In this document: positions 34,695-43,575 of the stretch, piece by piece
How the letters are laid out: the number at the start of each line of letters is the position of its first letter
Numbering within the stretch: the first letter of the stretch is position 1
Assembly: GCA_024802545.1 (NCBI GenBank)
Contig: CP103416.1
Span: 2,728,001-2,792,000 of the forward strand
Reading direction: 5' to 3'
DNA: 64,000 bases
Source: SAR92 clade bacterium H455
GTDB lineage: Bacteria; Pseudomonadota; Gammaproteobacteria; Pseudomonadales; Porticoccaceae
Translations under genes and position numbers: made by a program
Notes under the pieces: model-generated
Seen by the model: the letters and a program-made list of their open reading frames with translations, nothing else
Databases searched by the model: none
Told to the model about the DNA's origin: nothing

Positions 34695-36083
34695 CTACTT
34701 ACTGGCGCGCAGTTCAGCAAAATACTTTCTCGCCGCCGCATTGACCTTTGGCGCCAACACCAGAGTTGAGATCATCGTTGGAATCGCCATGGTGGCATAG
34801 GCCGCCAGAATCAGGCCATTGACTATATCCATAGACACTACAGCACCCACCACAATCAGGCTGATGTAGACCGGCGTGTAATAGTGCTCGCGCTCGGCAC
34901 CGAACAAGAATCCGGCACATTTCACCCCATAGAACCACATGCTCACCATGGTGCTAAAGCTCAGCATACCCACCATGATCAACAGCAGATAAATACCGGT
35001 TAGCGGAAACACCTGTTCGATCGCGCGAGCTGTCATGGTGACACCTGCCAGATCAGAATCCGCCTGCCAGACACCGGTCAACAGAATAATCAATGCAGTA
35101 CAGGTACAGACCAGCAGCGTATCGACCACCGGCCCGACCATGGCGACAATGCCCTCACGAATCGGCTCTGTGGTTTTCGCCGCACCATGGGCCAGAGACT
35201 CTGTGCCAATGCCCGCCTCATTGGAGAAAGCGCCGCGCCGCACACCTATCATAATCACCGCACCCACAGATCCGCCGGCTGCTGCCTCACCGGTAAAGGC
35301 GTCGGTAATAATCAACCAAAACACCGCCGGTATATCAGCCATGTAGGTATAGAGAATCACCGACGTCATACCCAAATAGAGGATTACCATTGTCGGCACC
35401 AGGCGCACAGTTAAGCGACCAATGCGCTCAATTCGCCCCGCCACAACAATAGTAACCAACACCGCCACGGTGAGACTGGCAAAAAAATCAAAGGCAAAAT
35501 GGCTGTCATTAGTGGCCAAACCGGCCGGGATAGCGACACTGTCACGGAGCAATTGAATAAACTGGTTGGCTTGAAAAAGCGGCAGCGCACCTATTAGACA
35601 GGCCACGGCAAACAGTGCCGCCAGTGGATACCAGCGCTTGCCCATGCCTTCCATAATCACGTACATAGGTCCGCCCCGCAGTGCACCAAGGGAGTCGTGA
35701 CCACGGTACATCACTGCCAGTGATGCGGTATAAAACTTGGTGGCCACACCGACAATGGCAGTAACCCACATCCAGAACACTGCACCGGGGCCGCCGATGC
35801 TGATGGCAATCGCCACTCCGGCAATATTACCCAACCCCAAAGTTCCGGAGAGTGCTGTAGAGAGGGCCTGTGAGTGAGGAATATGCCCTGGATCGTTGGG
35901 ATCGCTGTACTTGCCGCGTAGCAATGCAATGGCATGGCCAAAATAGCGATAGGGTTGCAGGCGTGAACGTATCATAAAGAACAGCCCGCCGCCGACTAAA
36001 AGCACCACCAGTGGTGTGCTCCACATTAGGTCAGCCCAGGCATTAAGGAAATTTTCGATTTGTTTTAGAGTAGTTTCAGTCAT
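34695..36083 (-). CDS. Alanine/glycine:sodium symporter (AGCS family)
   Basis: A 462-residue inner-membrane carrier with about 10-11 membrane helices, of the AGCS (DagA/AlsT) family. Diagnostic blocks are FSALSTALSGTLGLGNIAGVA-like ALSTALSGTLGLGNIAGVA near residue 70, GGPGAVFWMW, and GVRRGAFSNEAGIGTESLAH near 285. It imports alanine or glycine with Na+. No metabolic gene flanks it to narrow the substrate. Confidence 0.93.
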   Translation of the reverse strand: MTETTLKQIENFLNAWADLMWSTPLVVLLVGGGLFFMIRSRLQPYRYFGHAIALLRGKYSDPNDPGHIPHSQALSTALSGTLGLGNIAGVAIAISIGGPGAVFWMWVTAIVGVATKFYTASLAVMYRGHDSLGALRGGPMYVIMEGMGKRWYPLAALFAVACLIGALPLFQANQFIQLLRDSVAIPAGLATNDSHFAFDFFASLTVAVLVTIVVAGRIERIGRLTVRLVPTMVILYLGMTSVILYTYMADIPAVFWLIITDAFTGEAAAGGSVGAVIMIGVRRGAFSNEAGIGTESLAHGAAKTTEPIREGIVAMVGPVVDTLLVCTCTALIILLTGVWQADSDLAGVTMTARAIEQVFPLTGIYLLLIMVGMLSFSTMVSMWFYGVKCAGFLFGAEREHYYTPVYISLIVVGAVVSMDIVNGLILAAYATMAIPTMISTLVLAPKVNAAARKYFAELRASK

Positions 36084-36151
36084 TATATTTATTATTCTTT
36101 TGGTGACGGAAATTTAAGCGCGGTTAAAGCGACCGCGATAAGAGGAACCTG

Positions 36152-36562
36152 TTACGGCGTCTTGGGTTTTACGTAAAGCACCAGGCTGTGGCCAACTAAT
36201 TGATAACCTTGGTTTGCAGCAATGCGCTCCTGCAGAGCTTCGATTTCAGCATCGTGGAATTCGATCACTTTACCGGTCTCAGTACAGACCATATGATCGT
36301 GATGTTCGCCGCGATCAATCTCGTAAATCGCCGGGCCATTATCAAAATTGTGGCGCTCTACAAGACCGGCAGCTTCAAATTGAGTGAGTACCCGATAGAC
36401 CGTGGCAATGCCAACATCGCCATCGGAATCCCGCAGCGCCTGATAGATATCTTCAGCGGTCATATGACGGTCTCTGCAGTTTTCGAGGATCTGCAAGATC
36501 TTTACTCGAGGTAAAGTTACCTTGAGTCCGGCTTTTTTTAGTTCTCGATCTTCCAGATTCAT
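36152..36562 (-). CDS. fur: Ferric uptake regulator Fur
   Basis: Fur is the Fe2+-dependent repressor of iron uptake. The 136-residue protein has the winged helix (LKVTLPRVKILQILE ... IYQALRDSDGDVGIATVYRVL) and metal ligands in ERHNF, EIDRGEHHDHMVC and DAEIEALQ. The C-terminal HxCxxC zinc motif of E. coli Fur is absent, as in Pseudomonas Fur. It is divergent from bamE across a 70-bp gap containing the inverted repeat CCCGTT/AACGGG (36602-36622). Confidence 0.95.
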   Translation of the reverse strand: MNLEDRELKKAGLKVTLPRVKILQILENCRDRHMTAEDIYQALRDSDGDVGIATVYRVLTQFEAAGLVERHNFDNGPAIYEIDRGEHHDHMVCTETGKVIEFHDAEIEALQERIAANQGYQLVGHSLVLYVKPKTP

Positions 36563-36632
36563 GCTTAGCCCTTCTCTATGCTGGTCGCTTTGGGTATTAT
36601 CCCCGTTCGCTCAACCAACGGGAACCCCACAC

Positions 36633-36989
36633 ATGCGAATAGTTCTGATTTGCTTAATAAGTTTTACGCTTCTAGCCAGTGGCTGTAGCTGGATCAAATT
36701 CCCTGGGGTACACAAAGTAGCCATTCAGCAAGGCAATATTGTTGATCAAGAGATGATTGATAAACTGCTTCCCGGAATGACCAAATCTCAGGTTCGCTTT
36801 GTCCTCGGCACCCCCCTGGTAGCAGACACCTTTAATCAGGCGCGCTGGGATTATTTCTACAGCCGCAAGTCGCCCTCAGGCAAAGAGACTCAAGAGCAGG
36901 TGACAATTTTCTTTGATCAGGAAGATAAACTTGAGCGCATGACTGGCGACTATCTGCCCAGCGCTGCAGCAGAACCCGAGGCTAAGTAG
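36633..36989 (+). CDS. bamE: Outer-membrane assembly lipoprotein BamE
   Basis: BamE is a lipoprotein of the BAM complex that inserts outer-membrane proteins. From ATG 36633 the protein is 118 residues, with a signal peptide and lipobox LLASGC. The SmpA/OmlA domain follows (KLLPGMTKSQVRFVLGTPLVADTF, RWDYFYSRK). A longer frame starts at 36522 but adds an unrelated 37 residues and overlaps fur antisense, so it is rejected. fur divergent and rnfH convergent match the Pseudomonas order. Confidence 0.94.
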   Translation: MRIVLICLISFTLLASGCSWIKFPGVHKVAIQQGNIVDQEMIDKLLPGMTKSQVRFVLGTPLVADTFNQARWDYFYSRKSPSGKETQEQVTIFFDQEDKLERMTGDYLPSAAAEPEAK

Positions 36990-37035
36990 CCTCGACAAGT
37001 TTGAAGGGCCCGTGCGTTTAACGAGGTCGGAGCCA

Positions 37036-37095
37036 AGCTCTTGATTGGAGAGCTCTTGATTGGAGAGCTCTTGATTGAAGAGCTCTTGATTGAAG
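37036..37095. repeat. Four tandem copies of a 15-bp hairpin-forming unit
   Basis: Units of AGCTCTTGATTGGAG occur at 37036-37050 and 37051-37065, and with AAG at the end at 37066-37080 and 37081-37095; a partial fifth begins at 37096. Each AGCTCTT can pair with the next unit's start (AAGAGCT) around a GATTG loop, so the array can form alternative short hairpins. It lies between convergent bamE and rnfH and may work as a weak transcript end. Confidence 0.85.
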
Positions 37096-37119
37096 AGCTT
37101 TCAGCCAAGAGTCTTGTAA

Positions 37120-37470
37120 TTAGACAGCTTTACCATCAGTCTCCGCCTGCTCTTTCTTGAGCTTGGCTTCCTCAGCACGGCGGCGGCGCACCTCTTTAGG
37201 GTCAGCTATCAACGGCCGATAAATTTCCACCCGGTCACGCTCCTGCAACTGATACTCACTTGGCTCAGGCAGGCCCTTGGTGCCCAATACCTGAGAAAAA
37301 ATACCCATCTTGCAAGTTTCCAGATCTATCTGCGGAAAAGCCTGCACAATCCCAGACTGCTCAACGGCCTGCAGTGCCGTGGTGCCAGCAGCCACATTTA
37401 GCTGAATCAACTTTTGTTTCTCCGGCAGTCCGTAAACCACTTCCACCACAATCATCTTACTGTCCGTCAT
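37120..37470 (-). CDS. rnfH: RnfH family ubiquitin-like-fold protein (UPF0125)
   Basis: From ATG 37470 the protein is 116 residues: a beta-grasp domain VVEVVYGLPEKQKLIQLNV and the block MGIFSQVLG...L.ERDRVEIYRPL, then a basic tail (DPKEVRRRRAEEAK). Function is unknown; it is conserved next to ratA. The longer frame from 37584 is rejected because GGAAGG sits just before 37470 and the extension overlaps ratA. It overlaps the end of ratA by 14 bases. Confidence 0.9.
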   Translation of the reverse strand: MTDSKMIVVEVVYGLPEKQKLIQLNVAAGTTALQAVEQSGIVQAFPQIDLETCKMGIFSQVLGTKGLPEPSEYQLQERDRVEIYRPLIADPKEVRRRRAEEAKLKKEQAETDGKAV

Positions 37471-37906
37471 TTGCCTTCCCATATACTTGATCAGCTCGGC
37501 GACAGAGCGAATCCACAAGATTATTTGCCATATTCGAGAACAGCTTCGATGCTGCCATACCCATCGCCATACTATTAAATTCAAACTCCAAATCGAGGCT
37601 CACTTTACAGGCCTCTGGGGTCAATGCTTTGAAATGCCAAACACCACGCAGAGTTTTGAACGGCCCATCTTCAAGACTCATTTCGATAGTAGTCGGCGAA
37701 TTGAGCCTGTTGCGCGTCATAAAGCTGGTTTTGACTCCAGCCTTTTTCAAGTCTAGTCGCGCAACCATCATCACATCGCTGTGCTCAAATACCTCGGCAC
37801 TCTGACAGCCATCCATAAACTGCGGATAATTGGCCACATCATTCACCAGATCAAACATTGCCTGATCCGAGTACATTACCAGTGCCGAACGCTGAACCTT
37901 ATTCAC
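37457..37906 (-). CDS. ratA: RatA/COQ10 START-domain protein
   Basis: A 149-residue single START-like domain: VMYSDQAMFDLVNDVANYPQF, VWHFKALTPEACKVSLDLEFEF, and the C-terminal helix. E. coli RatA was reported to block 70S assembly; the homologous mitochondrial COQ10 binds ubiquinone, and a lipid/quinone chaperone role is an equally fair reading. It is in an operon with rnfH. In many relatives smpB is the direct divergent neighbour; here an NSS transporter gene intervenes. Confidence 0.91.
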   Translation of the reverse strand: MNKVQRSALVMYSDQAMFDLVNDVANYPQFMDGCQSAEVFEHSDVMMVARLDLKKAGVKTSFMTRNRLNSPTTIEMSLEDGPFKTLRGVWHFKALTPEACKVSLDLEFEFNSMAMGMAASKLFSNMANNLVDSLCRRADQVYGKANDGQ

Positions 37907-37918
37907 AGCAACCTCATC

Positions 37919-39292
37919 TTAAGCGAAGAACTTGTCATAGATACCCATAACAAACACCGCCGCTATAGCCACTGGTGCCACATATCTCAACATCAAACGC
38001 CAGCACTGCATAACCCAGGGCGAGGTGCCCTGCATTTCATCATCGACAAATTCATCTTTCATCACATAGCCAACAAACAGCGCAATCAAGAGTCCCGACA
38101 GGGGCAACATCACATTGGAGGTAAGAAAATCTAAGAAATCGAAGAAGGTAAATCCAGCAACCGTTGAATCGGCCCAGATATTAAATGAGAACACGCTGCC
38201 CAAACCCAACAACCAAGTGCCGCCAGCGATCAGGGAATTGGCCTGAATTCGATTCATATTCTTCGCTTCAATTAACCAGGCAACTGCGGGCTCAAGGAGT
38301 GAAATAGCAGAACTCCAAGCGGCGATGGTCACCAGCACAAAAAACACCGAGCCGATCAATAAACCCCCAGGCATATTGCCGAAGGCTACTGGCAGACTTA
38401 TAAACATCAGGCCGGGACCAGCGCTGGGTTCAACGCCGGGGGTCGCAAAGACAATGGAGAAAATAATCAAACCTGAAATAATTGCCGTCATGCTGTCGAA
38501 GAAGGCGACGGTTAAAATGGTTTTACCTATATTGGCATTCTGCGGCATATAGGCGCCATAGGCCATGATCGCCCCCATACCTATACTCAGCGTAAAGAAC
38601 GCCTGACCCATAGCCTCGAGCACTCCACGGCCAGTCAGTGCAGCAAGGTCGAAGGTAAAGAGGAAATCCCAACCGGCCTGAAAGTTACCGCGAAAGAAGC
38701 TAAAGCCGAGCAGTATCAGCAGCATAATGAACAGCAGCGGCATTAAAATTTCCACCGCAACACCTAAGCCTTTTTTGACGCCGCCCACAACGACGCCGAC
38801 GCAGAGCATTAGAAATAAGGTCTGCCAGAATATCAGTCGCGCCGGGTCGGCTAATAGCTTGCCAAAAACACCGGCAGCTACTTCACCTGCAGCACCGCGC
38901 AACTCGCCAGAGGCCATAGCAAAAATATAATCCAGCGCCCAACCGGCAATCACCGCATAGAACGAAATAATCAGCATGCCAGCCACAACACCGAGCCAGC
39001 CTATATGGCGCCAGGCCGAGTGGGCACCACTTTCAGCGACCATATCGCGCATAGAATTGATTGGGCTCTGGCGACCACGACGACCAATAGCCACTTCCGC
39101 CATCATCACCGGAACACCGATTAACAAGATGCAGGCTATGTAGGCGAGTACAAATGCACCGCCACCATTGCTGCCGGCAACATAGGGAAACTTCCACATA
39201 TTGCCCAGGCCCACCGCAGAACCGGTGGCCGCCATAATAAAGGTCCAGCGACTAGCCCAAGTTCCGTGCATGCCTTTTTGCTGTAAGCCCAT
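37919..39292 (-). CDS. Sodium-dependent transporter, NSS/SNF family
   Basis: A 457-residue LeuT-fold transporter with about 11-12 membrane helices. The N-terminal hallmark is WASRWTFIMAATGSAVGLGNMWKFPY, which contains the unwound helix 1 that binds substrate and Na+. It likely imports an amino acid or related solute. It ends 12 bases upstream of ratA, apparently inserted into the conserved ratA/smpB neighbourhood. Confidence 0.93.
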   Translation of the reverse strand: MGLQQKGMHGTWASRWTFIMAATGSAVGLGNMWKFPYVAGSNGGGAFVLAYIACILLIGVPVMMAEVAIGRRGRQSPINSMRDMVAESGAHSAWRHIGWLGVVAGMLIISFYAVIAGWALDYIFAMASGELRGAAGEVAAGVFGKLLADPARLIFWQTLFLMLCVGVVVGGVKKGLGVAVEILMPLLFIMLLILLGFSFFRGNFQAGWDFLFTFDLAALTGRGVLEAMGQAFFTLSIGMGAIMAYGAYMPQNANIGKTILTVAFFDSMTAIISGLIIFSIVFATPGVEPSAGPGLMFISLPVAFGNMPGGLLIGSVFFVLVTIAAWSSAISLLEPAVAWLIEAKNMNRIQANSLIAGGTWLLGLGSVFSFNIWADSTVAGFTFFDFLDFLTSNVMLPLSGLLIALFVGYVMKDEFVDDEMQGTSPWVMQCWRLMLRYVAPVAIAAVFVMGIYDKFFA

Positions 39293-39415
39293 AAACTACC
39301 CCAAAAAATGATGATGAATTGTAACGCTATCGCCAAGGTGATCCTAATTAAATAGCCACCATTGAGTGCGCATTTGGTTATGATAAATAGACCAGCAGAC
39401 GTATAATCGCGAGTT

Positions 39416-39892
39416 ATGACAAAAAAGAAACCTAAAGCTCAATCCAGCACCATCGCTCTCAATAAGAAGGCGAAGCACAACTATTTTCTCGAGCAAAAAT
39501 TTGAGGCGGGAATTTCGCTGATGGGCTGGGAAGTAAAGAGCCTCCGCGAGGGCAAGGTCAATCTTACCGACACCTATGTGTTGCTGCAGAATGGCGAAGC
39601 CTGGTTGATCGGCACCAATATCACACCCCTGGCAACCGCATCGACCCACTATGTCACCGAACCTATCCGCTCGCGCAAGCTATTACTTAATCGCCGTGAA
39701 CTGGATAAGCTCGAAGCTGGGGTCAACCAAAAAGGCTACACCTGTGTGTGCACCGCAATGTATTGGAAAACCCATCTTATTAAAGTTGAAATCGCCCTGG
39801 CCAAAGGTAAGGCGGACTTCGATAAGCGCAACGACGACAAAGAACGTGACTGGGATCGTCAAAAGCAGCGGATTATGCGGCACTCTGCGTAA
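39416..39892 (+). CDS. smpB: SsrA-binding protein SmpB
   Basis: SmpB binds tmRNA and brings it to stalled ribosomes for trans-translation. The 158-residue protein has the OB-fold core ([31 protein letters not shown]) and the C-terminal tail [26 protein letters not shown] that enters the mRNA channel. The tmRNA gene itself is not seen beside it. Products tagged by this system are delivered to ClpXP by SspB of this window. Confidence 0.96.
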   Translation: MTKKKPKAQSSTIALNKKAKHNYFLEQKFEAGISLMGWEVKSLREGKVNLTDTYVLLQNGEAWLIGTNITPLATASTHYVTEPIRSRKLLLNRRELDKLEAGVNQKGYTCVCTAMYWKTHLIKVEIALAKGKADFDKRNDDKERDWDRQKQRIMRHSA

Positions 39893-39941
39893 TCCGCGGG
39901 CTCTTTTATAGGCTCTGTATGACCTTTCAAAATTAAGGGAT

Positions 39942-40685
39942 TTAGCCTTCTGATTTATTGCCAAACAGCCCTTTTAGACCGTCAGCCTTTTCCTTAATCT
40001 GATCTTCCAGTGATCTACCCATGCCTTTAATCGCTCCTGACTGGCTCACTGCCTTACCTGCGGCGCGGGTAATAGCGCCGATAATTTCTGCTGCGGCCTC
40101 AGCGCCAGAGACTCCGCCGCCGCCTTTAGCTGATTCCCCTATATCAGTGAGATGGAGGTCAGGCAATTCCAGGTCGAGACCTTTGTCACCAAGAATCGTA
40201 TAGTGCACCACGGCATCGGTAATCCTCATATCTCGAATAATGAATTTTTTGCCCTCAGCATCGTAACTCTCTTGGCTGCTATCAGCACCCAAATAGGCAG
40301 CAATATTAGCCTGAATTTGATCCAGGTTACTGCGGCCACCGACCCGCTCCATGGTAATTTCTGGCGCCACAATGCGCAGAGAGTCGATCACTACAGTGTC
40401 ACTGGCTAAGTGCTCTGCATCCATCGCGAAGCTAATCAACCCCAACTTAAACGCATCCGCTGACTCAAAACCCTGAGGGTTACCCACCCGCAATCCTGAA
40501 AAGCTGCCGTTGGCGTCAGTTAGCGACAGGTCCACAGAGCTAAGCGTCACCTCCGATCCCGTCAGCTCAGGGCCAATAGTCTCCACTGCTGCTTTAATAC
40601 CGCGATCCAAATTTGTCAGGACAAAAATCATCAGCAGGACCACCAACAAAATAATTGTCGTGGTGATTTTTCCAATTTTATTCAT
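39942..40685 (-). CDS. Membrane-anchored AsmA-like hypothetical protein
   Basis: A 247-residue protein with an N-terminal membrane helix (about residues 8-26) and a periplasmic part. Its pattern ELTGSEVTLSSVDLSLTDANGSFSGLRVGNP, followed by VIDSLRIVAPEITMER, resembles the N-terminal repeat of AsmA/DUF748-type proteins. The full AsmA family is much longer, so this is a short member. The C-terminal 60 residues are Ala/Gly-rich and amphipathic. Function unknown; envelope lipid transport is only a guess from the family. Confidence 0.65.
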   Translation of the reverse strand: MNKIGKITTTIILLVVLLMIFVLTNLDRGIKAAVETIGPELTGSEVTLSSVDLSLTDANGSFSGLRVGNPQGFESADAFKLGLISFAMDAEHLASDTVVIDSLRIVAPEITMERVGGRSNLDQIQANIAAYLGADSSQESYDAEGKKFIIRDMRITDAVVHYTILGDKGLDLELPDLHLTDIGESAKGGGGVSGAEAAAEIIGAITRAAGKAVSQSGAIKGMGRSLEDQIKEKADGLKGLFGNKSEG

Positions 40686-40811
40686 CCTAGCTCTCCATTA
40701 AGTGTGATTCAGTCCAATTAGATAAAGCATAGATGCTATTCTGCTATCTGTAAAAAGAGCTCTATCATCAGAACTGCTGATTAACTCTGTGACTCAAGGA
40801 ACCGATCAATA

Positions 40812-41582
40812 GTGACAACAAAGCCCTCAATGCTGCAGACTCCCGTAGCCAGCCCTGCAGTTATCCTTGAAGGACTCAGACTGCTCGGGCATGCAGATAT
40901 TCGCTGGCTGGTGATTATTCCAACACTGCTTAATCTAATACTGTTTTCGGCGGCGACTTGGTTTGCTGCAGCTTGGGTTAGCGGCTGGCTGAACTGGCTG
41001 ATTGCCTCAGTGCCGGAGTGGCTCGAGTGGCTGGTGTGGATTATCTGGTTATTGTTTGCGCTGCTGGCGTTGGTTGTCTACTCCTTCACCTTTACTTTAT
41101 TTGCCAATCTGATTGGTTCACCGTTTTACGGCATTATCGCCGAGCGAGTGATTGCCCTTGAGCGCAACGAAAGCGAGGTCGATAAGACTCAAATATCGAC
41201 CTCGGCACTGCTAGCCATTGCCTGGGGCAGTTTTTGCCGCGAGCTGCAGATCATCGCCTATATGCTGCCGCGAACCCTTGGTATAGCCCTGCTCACGGTG
41301 ATGATTAGTTTTGTGCCGGTGATTAATATTTTAGCGCCACTGATTGCTAGTAGCTGGGCGGCTTGGTCTCTCGCTTTGCAGTATTTAGATTATCCCGCAG
41401 ACAGCGACAAACTGAGCTTTGCCGAGGTGCGCCAGCGCGCGGGGAAGCAGCGATTATTGTCACTGAGTTTTGGATTGTCGGCATTGTTAGCAGCAGCGAT
41501 TCCGCTGGTCAACTTGCTGTTGCTACCGGCCACTGTGATTGGCGGCACGCTACTCTGGTGCCGCCAATACAGGGAGGTATAA
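40812..41582 (+). CDS. cysZ: CysZ-type sulfate permease (EI24 domain)
   Basis: A 256-residue inner-membrane protein with about four to five membrane helices and the EI24/CysZ signature (LLGHADIRWLVIIPTLLNLILF, LIGSPFYGIIAERV, ASSWAAWSLALQYLDYPADSD). CysZ lets sulfate into the cell for cysteine synthesis, matching the two cysE genes of this window. The start is GTG 40812; an ATG six codons later is a possible alternative. Confidence 0.85.
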   Translation: MTTKPSMLQTPVASPAVILEGLRLLGHADIRWLVIIPTLLNLILFSAATWFAAAWVSGWLNWLIASVPEWLEWLVWIIWLLFALLALVVYSFTFTLFANLIGSPFYGIIAERVIALERNESEVDKTQISTSALLAIAWGSFCRELQIIAYMLPRTLGIALLTVMISFVPVINILAPLIASSWAAWSLALQYLDYPADSDKLSFAEVRQRAGKQRLLSLSFGLSALLAAAIPLVNLLLLPATVIGGTLLWCRQYREV

Positions 41583-41592
41583 AAAGAGCTAC

Positions 41593-41622
41593 GGCACAGC
41601 AGGGCGCTGTGCCATTTGATTT
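41593..41622. terminator. Hairpin between convergent cysZ and rhlB
   Basis: A perfect 8-bp stem GGCACAGC (41593-41600) / GCTGTGCC (41606-41613) with loop AGGGC is followed on the plus strand by the T-rich ATTTGATTT. It lies just past the cysZ stop and is a plausible terminator for cysZ. Confidence 0.55.
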
Positions 41623-41638
41623 AGCTGACGGTATTTGG

Positions 41639-43402
41639 CTAAGCTTTATTGCCGTCTATATCGCCTTCTTGAACTGAAGGTTCTTCCTGGGCTGAGGGCT
41701 CTTCTTGGGCTGAGGGCTCTTGTCCCGCTGAGGGCTCTTGTCCCGCTGAAGGCTCTTCTTTGACTGAGGGCTCTTCTTTGGCTGAGGGCTCTTCTTGAGC
41801 TGAAGGCTCTTCTTGAGCTGAAGGCTCTTCTTGAGCTGAGGGCTCTTCTTGAGCTGAAGGCTCTTCTTGAGCTGAAGGCTCTTCTTGAGCTGAGGGCTCT
41901 TCTTGAGCTGAGGGCTCTTCTTTGGCTGAAGGCTCTACAATCTCCACTGCAACCGCCGGCTGAGTTTCTGCTGGCTGCTCGAGAGGGATCTCGGCTTGTG
42001 CTGGCTGTTGTGCAACGGCCACAGGCGCTGCGTCAACAACAGGGGCTTTTTTAGCAGCTGGTGCTTTACGAGCTGGAACAGGTGACTCGGCAAGTAAGGC
42101 TTCATCGGGCATGGTGCAAGACAGTTTCATATCCAACAGCTTCTCGATGGGCTCGAGCAAGAATGCGTCGTCTTCACAGGCAAAGCTTATGGAAATGCCG
42201 GTCTCGCCAGCACGACCGGTGCGACCAATGCGGTGCACATAGTCTTCAGGCTCTTCTGGCAGGGTAAAGTTAATCACGTGGCTAACGCCGTTGACATGGA
42301 TACCGCGACCGGCAACATCAGTGGCGACCATAACTTTGATCGCACCGCTCTTGAAGCCTTCCAGTGTTTTCATACGACGCGCCTGAGGCACATCACCGGC
42401 AATCAAACCGACCTTGAAACCTTGCTTTTTTAATCGCTCATAGAGAGTGCGACAAATATCGCGACGGTTGGCAAATACCATAACGCTCTGCACATCCTCA
42501 GTTTTGAGGATATTTTGCAACAGAGCAAATTTTTCACTGGCGGTGGTAATAAAGATTTTCTGCTCGACGGTATCCGTAGCTACGCGCTCCGGCTCCATCT
42601 CAAGCTTCACTGGCTTGTCCGTCCACTGCTCCGACAAACGCATGATGTCATCGGTGAAGGTGGCGGAAAAGAGTAATGTTTGACGATCTTCTTTCGGTGG
42701 CGTTGAACGCACCAGACGACGGACCTGGGGAATAAAGCCCATATCCAGCATGCGGTCGGCTTCATCGATAACCAGAACTTCAACCTGGTCCAAGTGAACG
42801 TCTTTGTTGCTGGCAAAATCCAGCAGACGTCCCGGAGTTCCCACCAGAATATCGCAGTGTGAACGCTTAATTTTGTGCAGCTGCTTGGCGTAGTCCATAC
42901 CACCGACCAAGGTGTGTACCTTGAGATCTGTGTGCTGAACCAGCTGTTCGGCATCTTCGCCAATCTGAATCGCCAGTTCGCGAGTCGGCGCCAGAATCAA
43001 TGCACGGGCTTCGCCCATATAGCGCTCGTCTTCGACGGGAAATTTGAGCAGGTCATTAATAATACTGATCAGAAAGGCAGCGGTTTTACCTGTACCTGTC
43101 TGAGCCTTGCCAACCATATCATGGCCACGCAAAGTATGGGGCAGCGAAGCACCCTGAATAGGTGTGGCGTAACTAAAGCCAGCAGTCTGGATCCCTTGCA
43201 GCAGAGGCAGAGGCAGATCAAAGTCATGGAAGCGGGCTTTGCCCTCTTGCACTTCGACAACAAACTGATCGGCACTCCAAGCTTTCTCGGCGCTGTTATT
43301 GGAGCGACCACGGCCGCGACCGCGACGTCGGGGACCTCGCACAGATGACTTTTTGGTTTCGTTGTTGGGAGTAGATTTTTTTGGGGCTGTAGTTTCAGTC
43401 AA
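41639..43402 (-). CDS. rhlB: DEAD-box RNA helicase RhlB with repetitive acidic tail
   Basis: The 587-residue protein has a basic RGG-like N-terminus ([12 protein letters not shown]) and a full helicase core: Q-motif [21 protein letters not shown] near residue 215, SAT, and [10 protein letters not shown] near 390. The N-terminal context fits Pseudomonas-type RhlB. After residue 440 comes a Pro/Ala/Glu-rich tail. It ends in about 15 near-perfect EEPSAQ-like repeats and the sequence GDIDGNKA. RhlB unwinds RNA in degradosomes; the tail could be a flexible partner-binding or spacing element. Confidence 0.9.
   Translation of the reverse strand: MTETTAPKKSTPNNETKKSSVRGPRRRGRGRGRSNNSAEKAWSADQFVVEVQEGKARFHDFDLPLPLLQGIQTAGFSYATPIQGASLPHTLRGHDMVGKAQTGTGKTAAFLISIINDLLKFPVEDERYMGEARALILAPTRELAIQIGEDAEQLVQHTDLKVHTLVGGMDYAKQLHKIKRSHCDILVGTPGRLLDFASNKDVHLDQVEVLVIDEADRMLDMGFIPQVRRLVRSTPPKEDRQTLLFSATFTDDIMRLSEQWTDKPVKLEMEPERVATDTVEQKIFITTASEKFALLQNILKTEDVQSVMVFANRRDICRTLYERLKKQGFKVGLIAGDVPQARRMKTLEGFKSGAIKVMVATDVAGRGIHVNGVSHVINFTLPEEPEDYVHRIGRTGRAGETGISISFACEDDAFLLEPIEKLLDMKLSCTMPDEALLAESPVPARKAPAAKKAPVVDAAPVAVAQQPAQAEIPLEQPAETQPAVAVEIVEPSAKEEPSAQEEPSAQEEPSAQEEPSAQEEPSAQEEPSAQEEPSAQEEPSAKEEPSVKEEPSAGQEPSAGQEPSAQEEPSAQEEPSVQEGDIDGNKA
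41668..41937 (-). repeat. 18-bp tandem repeat array inside the rhlB 3' end
   Basis: About 15 in-frame copies of an 18-bp unit encode EEPSAQ with variants [17 protein letters not shown] and QEPSAG. The middle seven units are identical in protein. Codon-level differences between neighbouring copies (GCT CAA, CTG GCC on the complement) are few, so recent slippage expansion is likely. Confidence 0.9.
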
Positions 43403-43575
43403 GTTTGGGCACGCATATTTAGACAGTGATTAAACACCGGGTTCAATGCACGCTAGCCGCTTTAAGGCAATCTCTTTGAAACGCTGTGTGCACATATTTG
43501 AGGCGCGATTGTAGCAGAATTGTCGGCGAGCCGTTTGGTTTTGTAATCTGGCCCGCCGACGCCCTGTGCCGCATG

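Noticed and set aside
36522..36632. N-terminal extension of bamE
   Set aside because: It runs antisense over the fur start and hides the lipoprotein signal; ATG 36633 fits the family.
37036..37095. Possible CRISPR or integration site
   Set aside because: Units are 15 bp and directly adjacent, with no spacers, integrase or flanking duplication.
37471..37584. N-terminal extension of rnfH
   Set aside because: It overlaps ratA in another frame and lacks similarity; a good ribosome site precedes 37470.
39893..39941. tmRNA gene expected beside smpB
   Set aside because: The gap is only 49 bases; no tmRNA-like acceptor or tag sequence is present.
41668..41937. Possible CRISPR array
   Set aside because: The 18-bp units are contiguous, without spacers, and encode in-frame protein repeats.
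42875..43348. 157-codon frame antisense to rhlB
   Set aside because: Conserved helicase motifs lie on the other strand; no homology seen.
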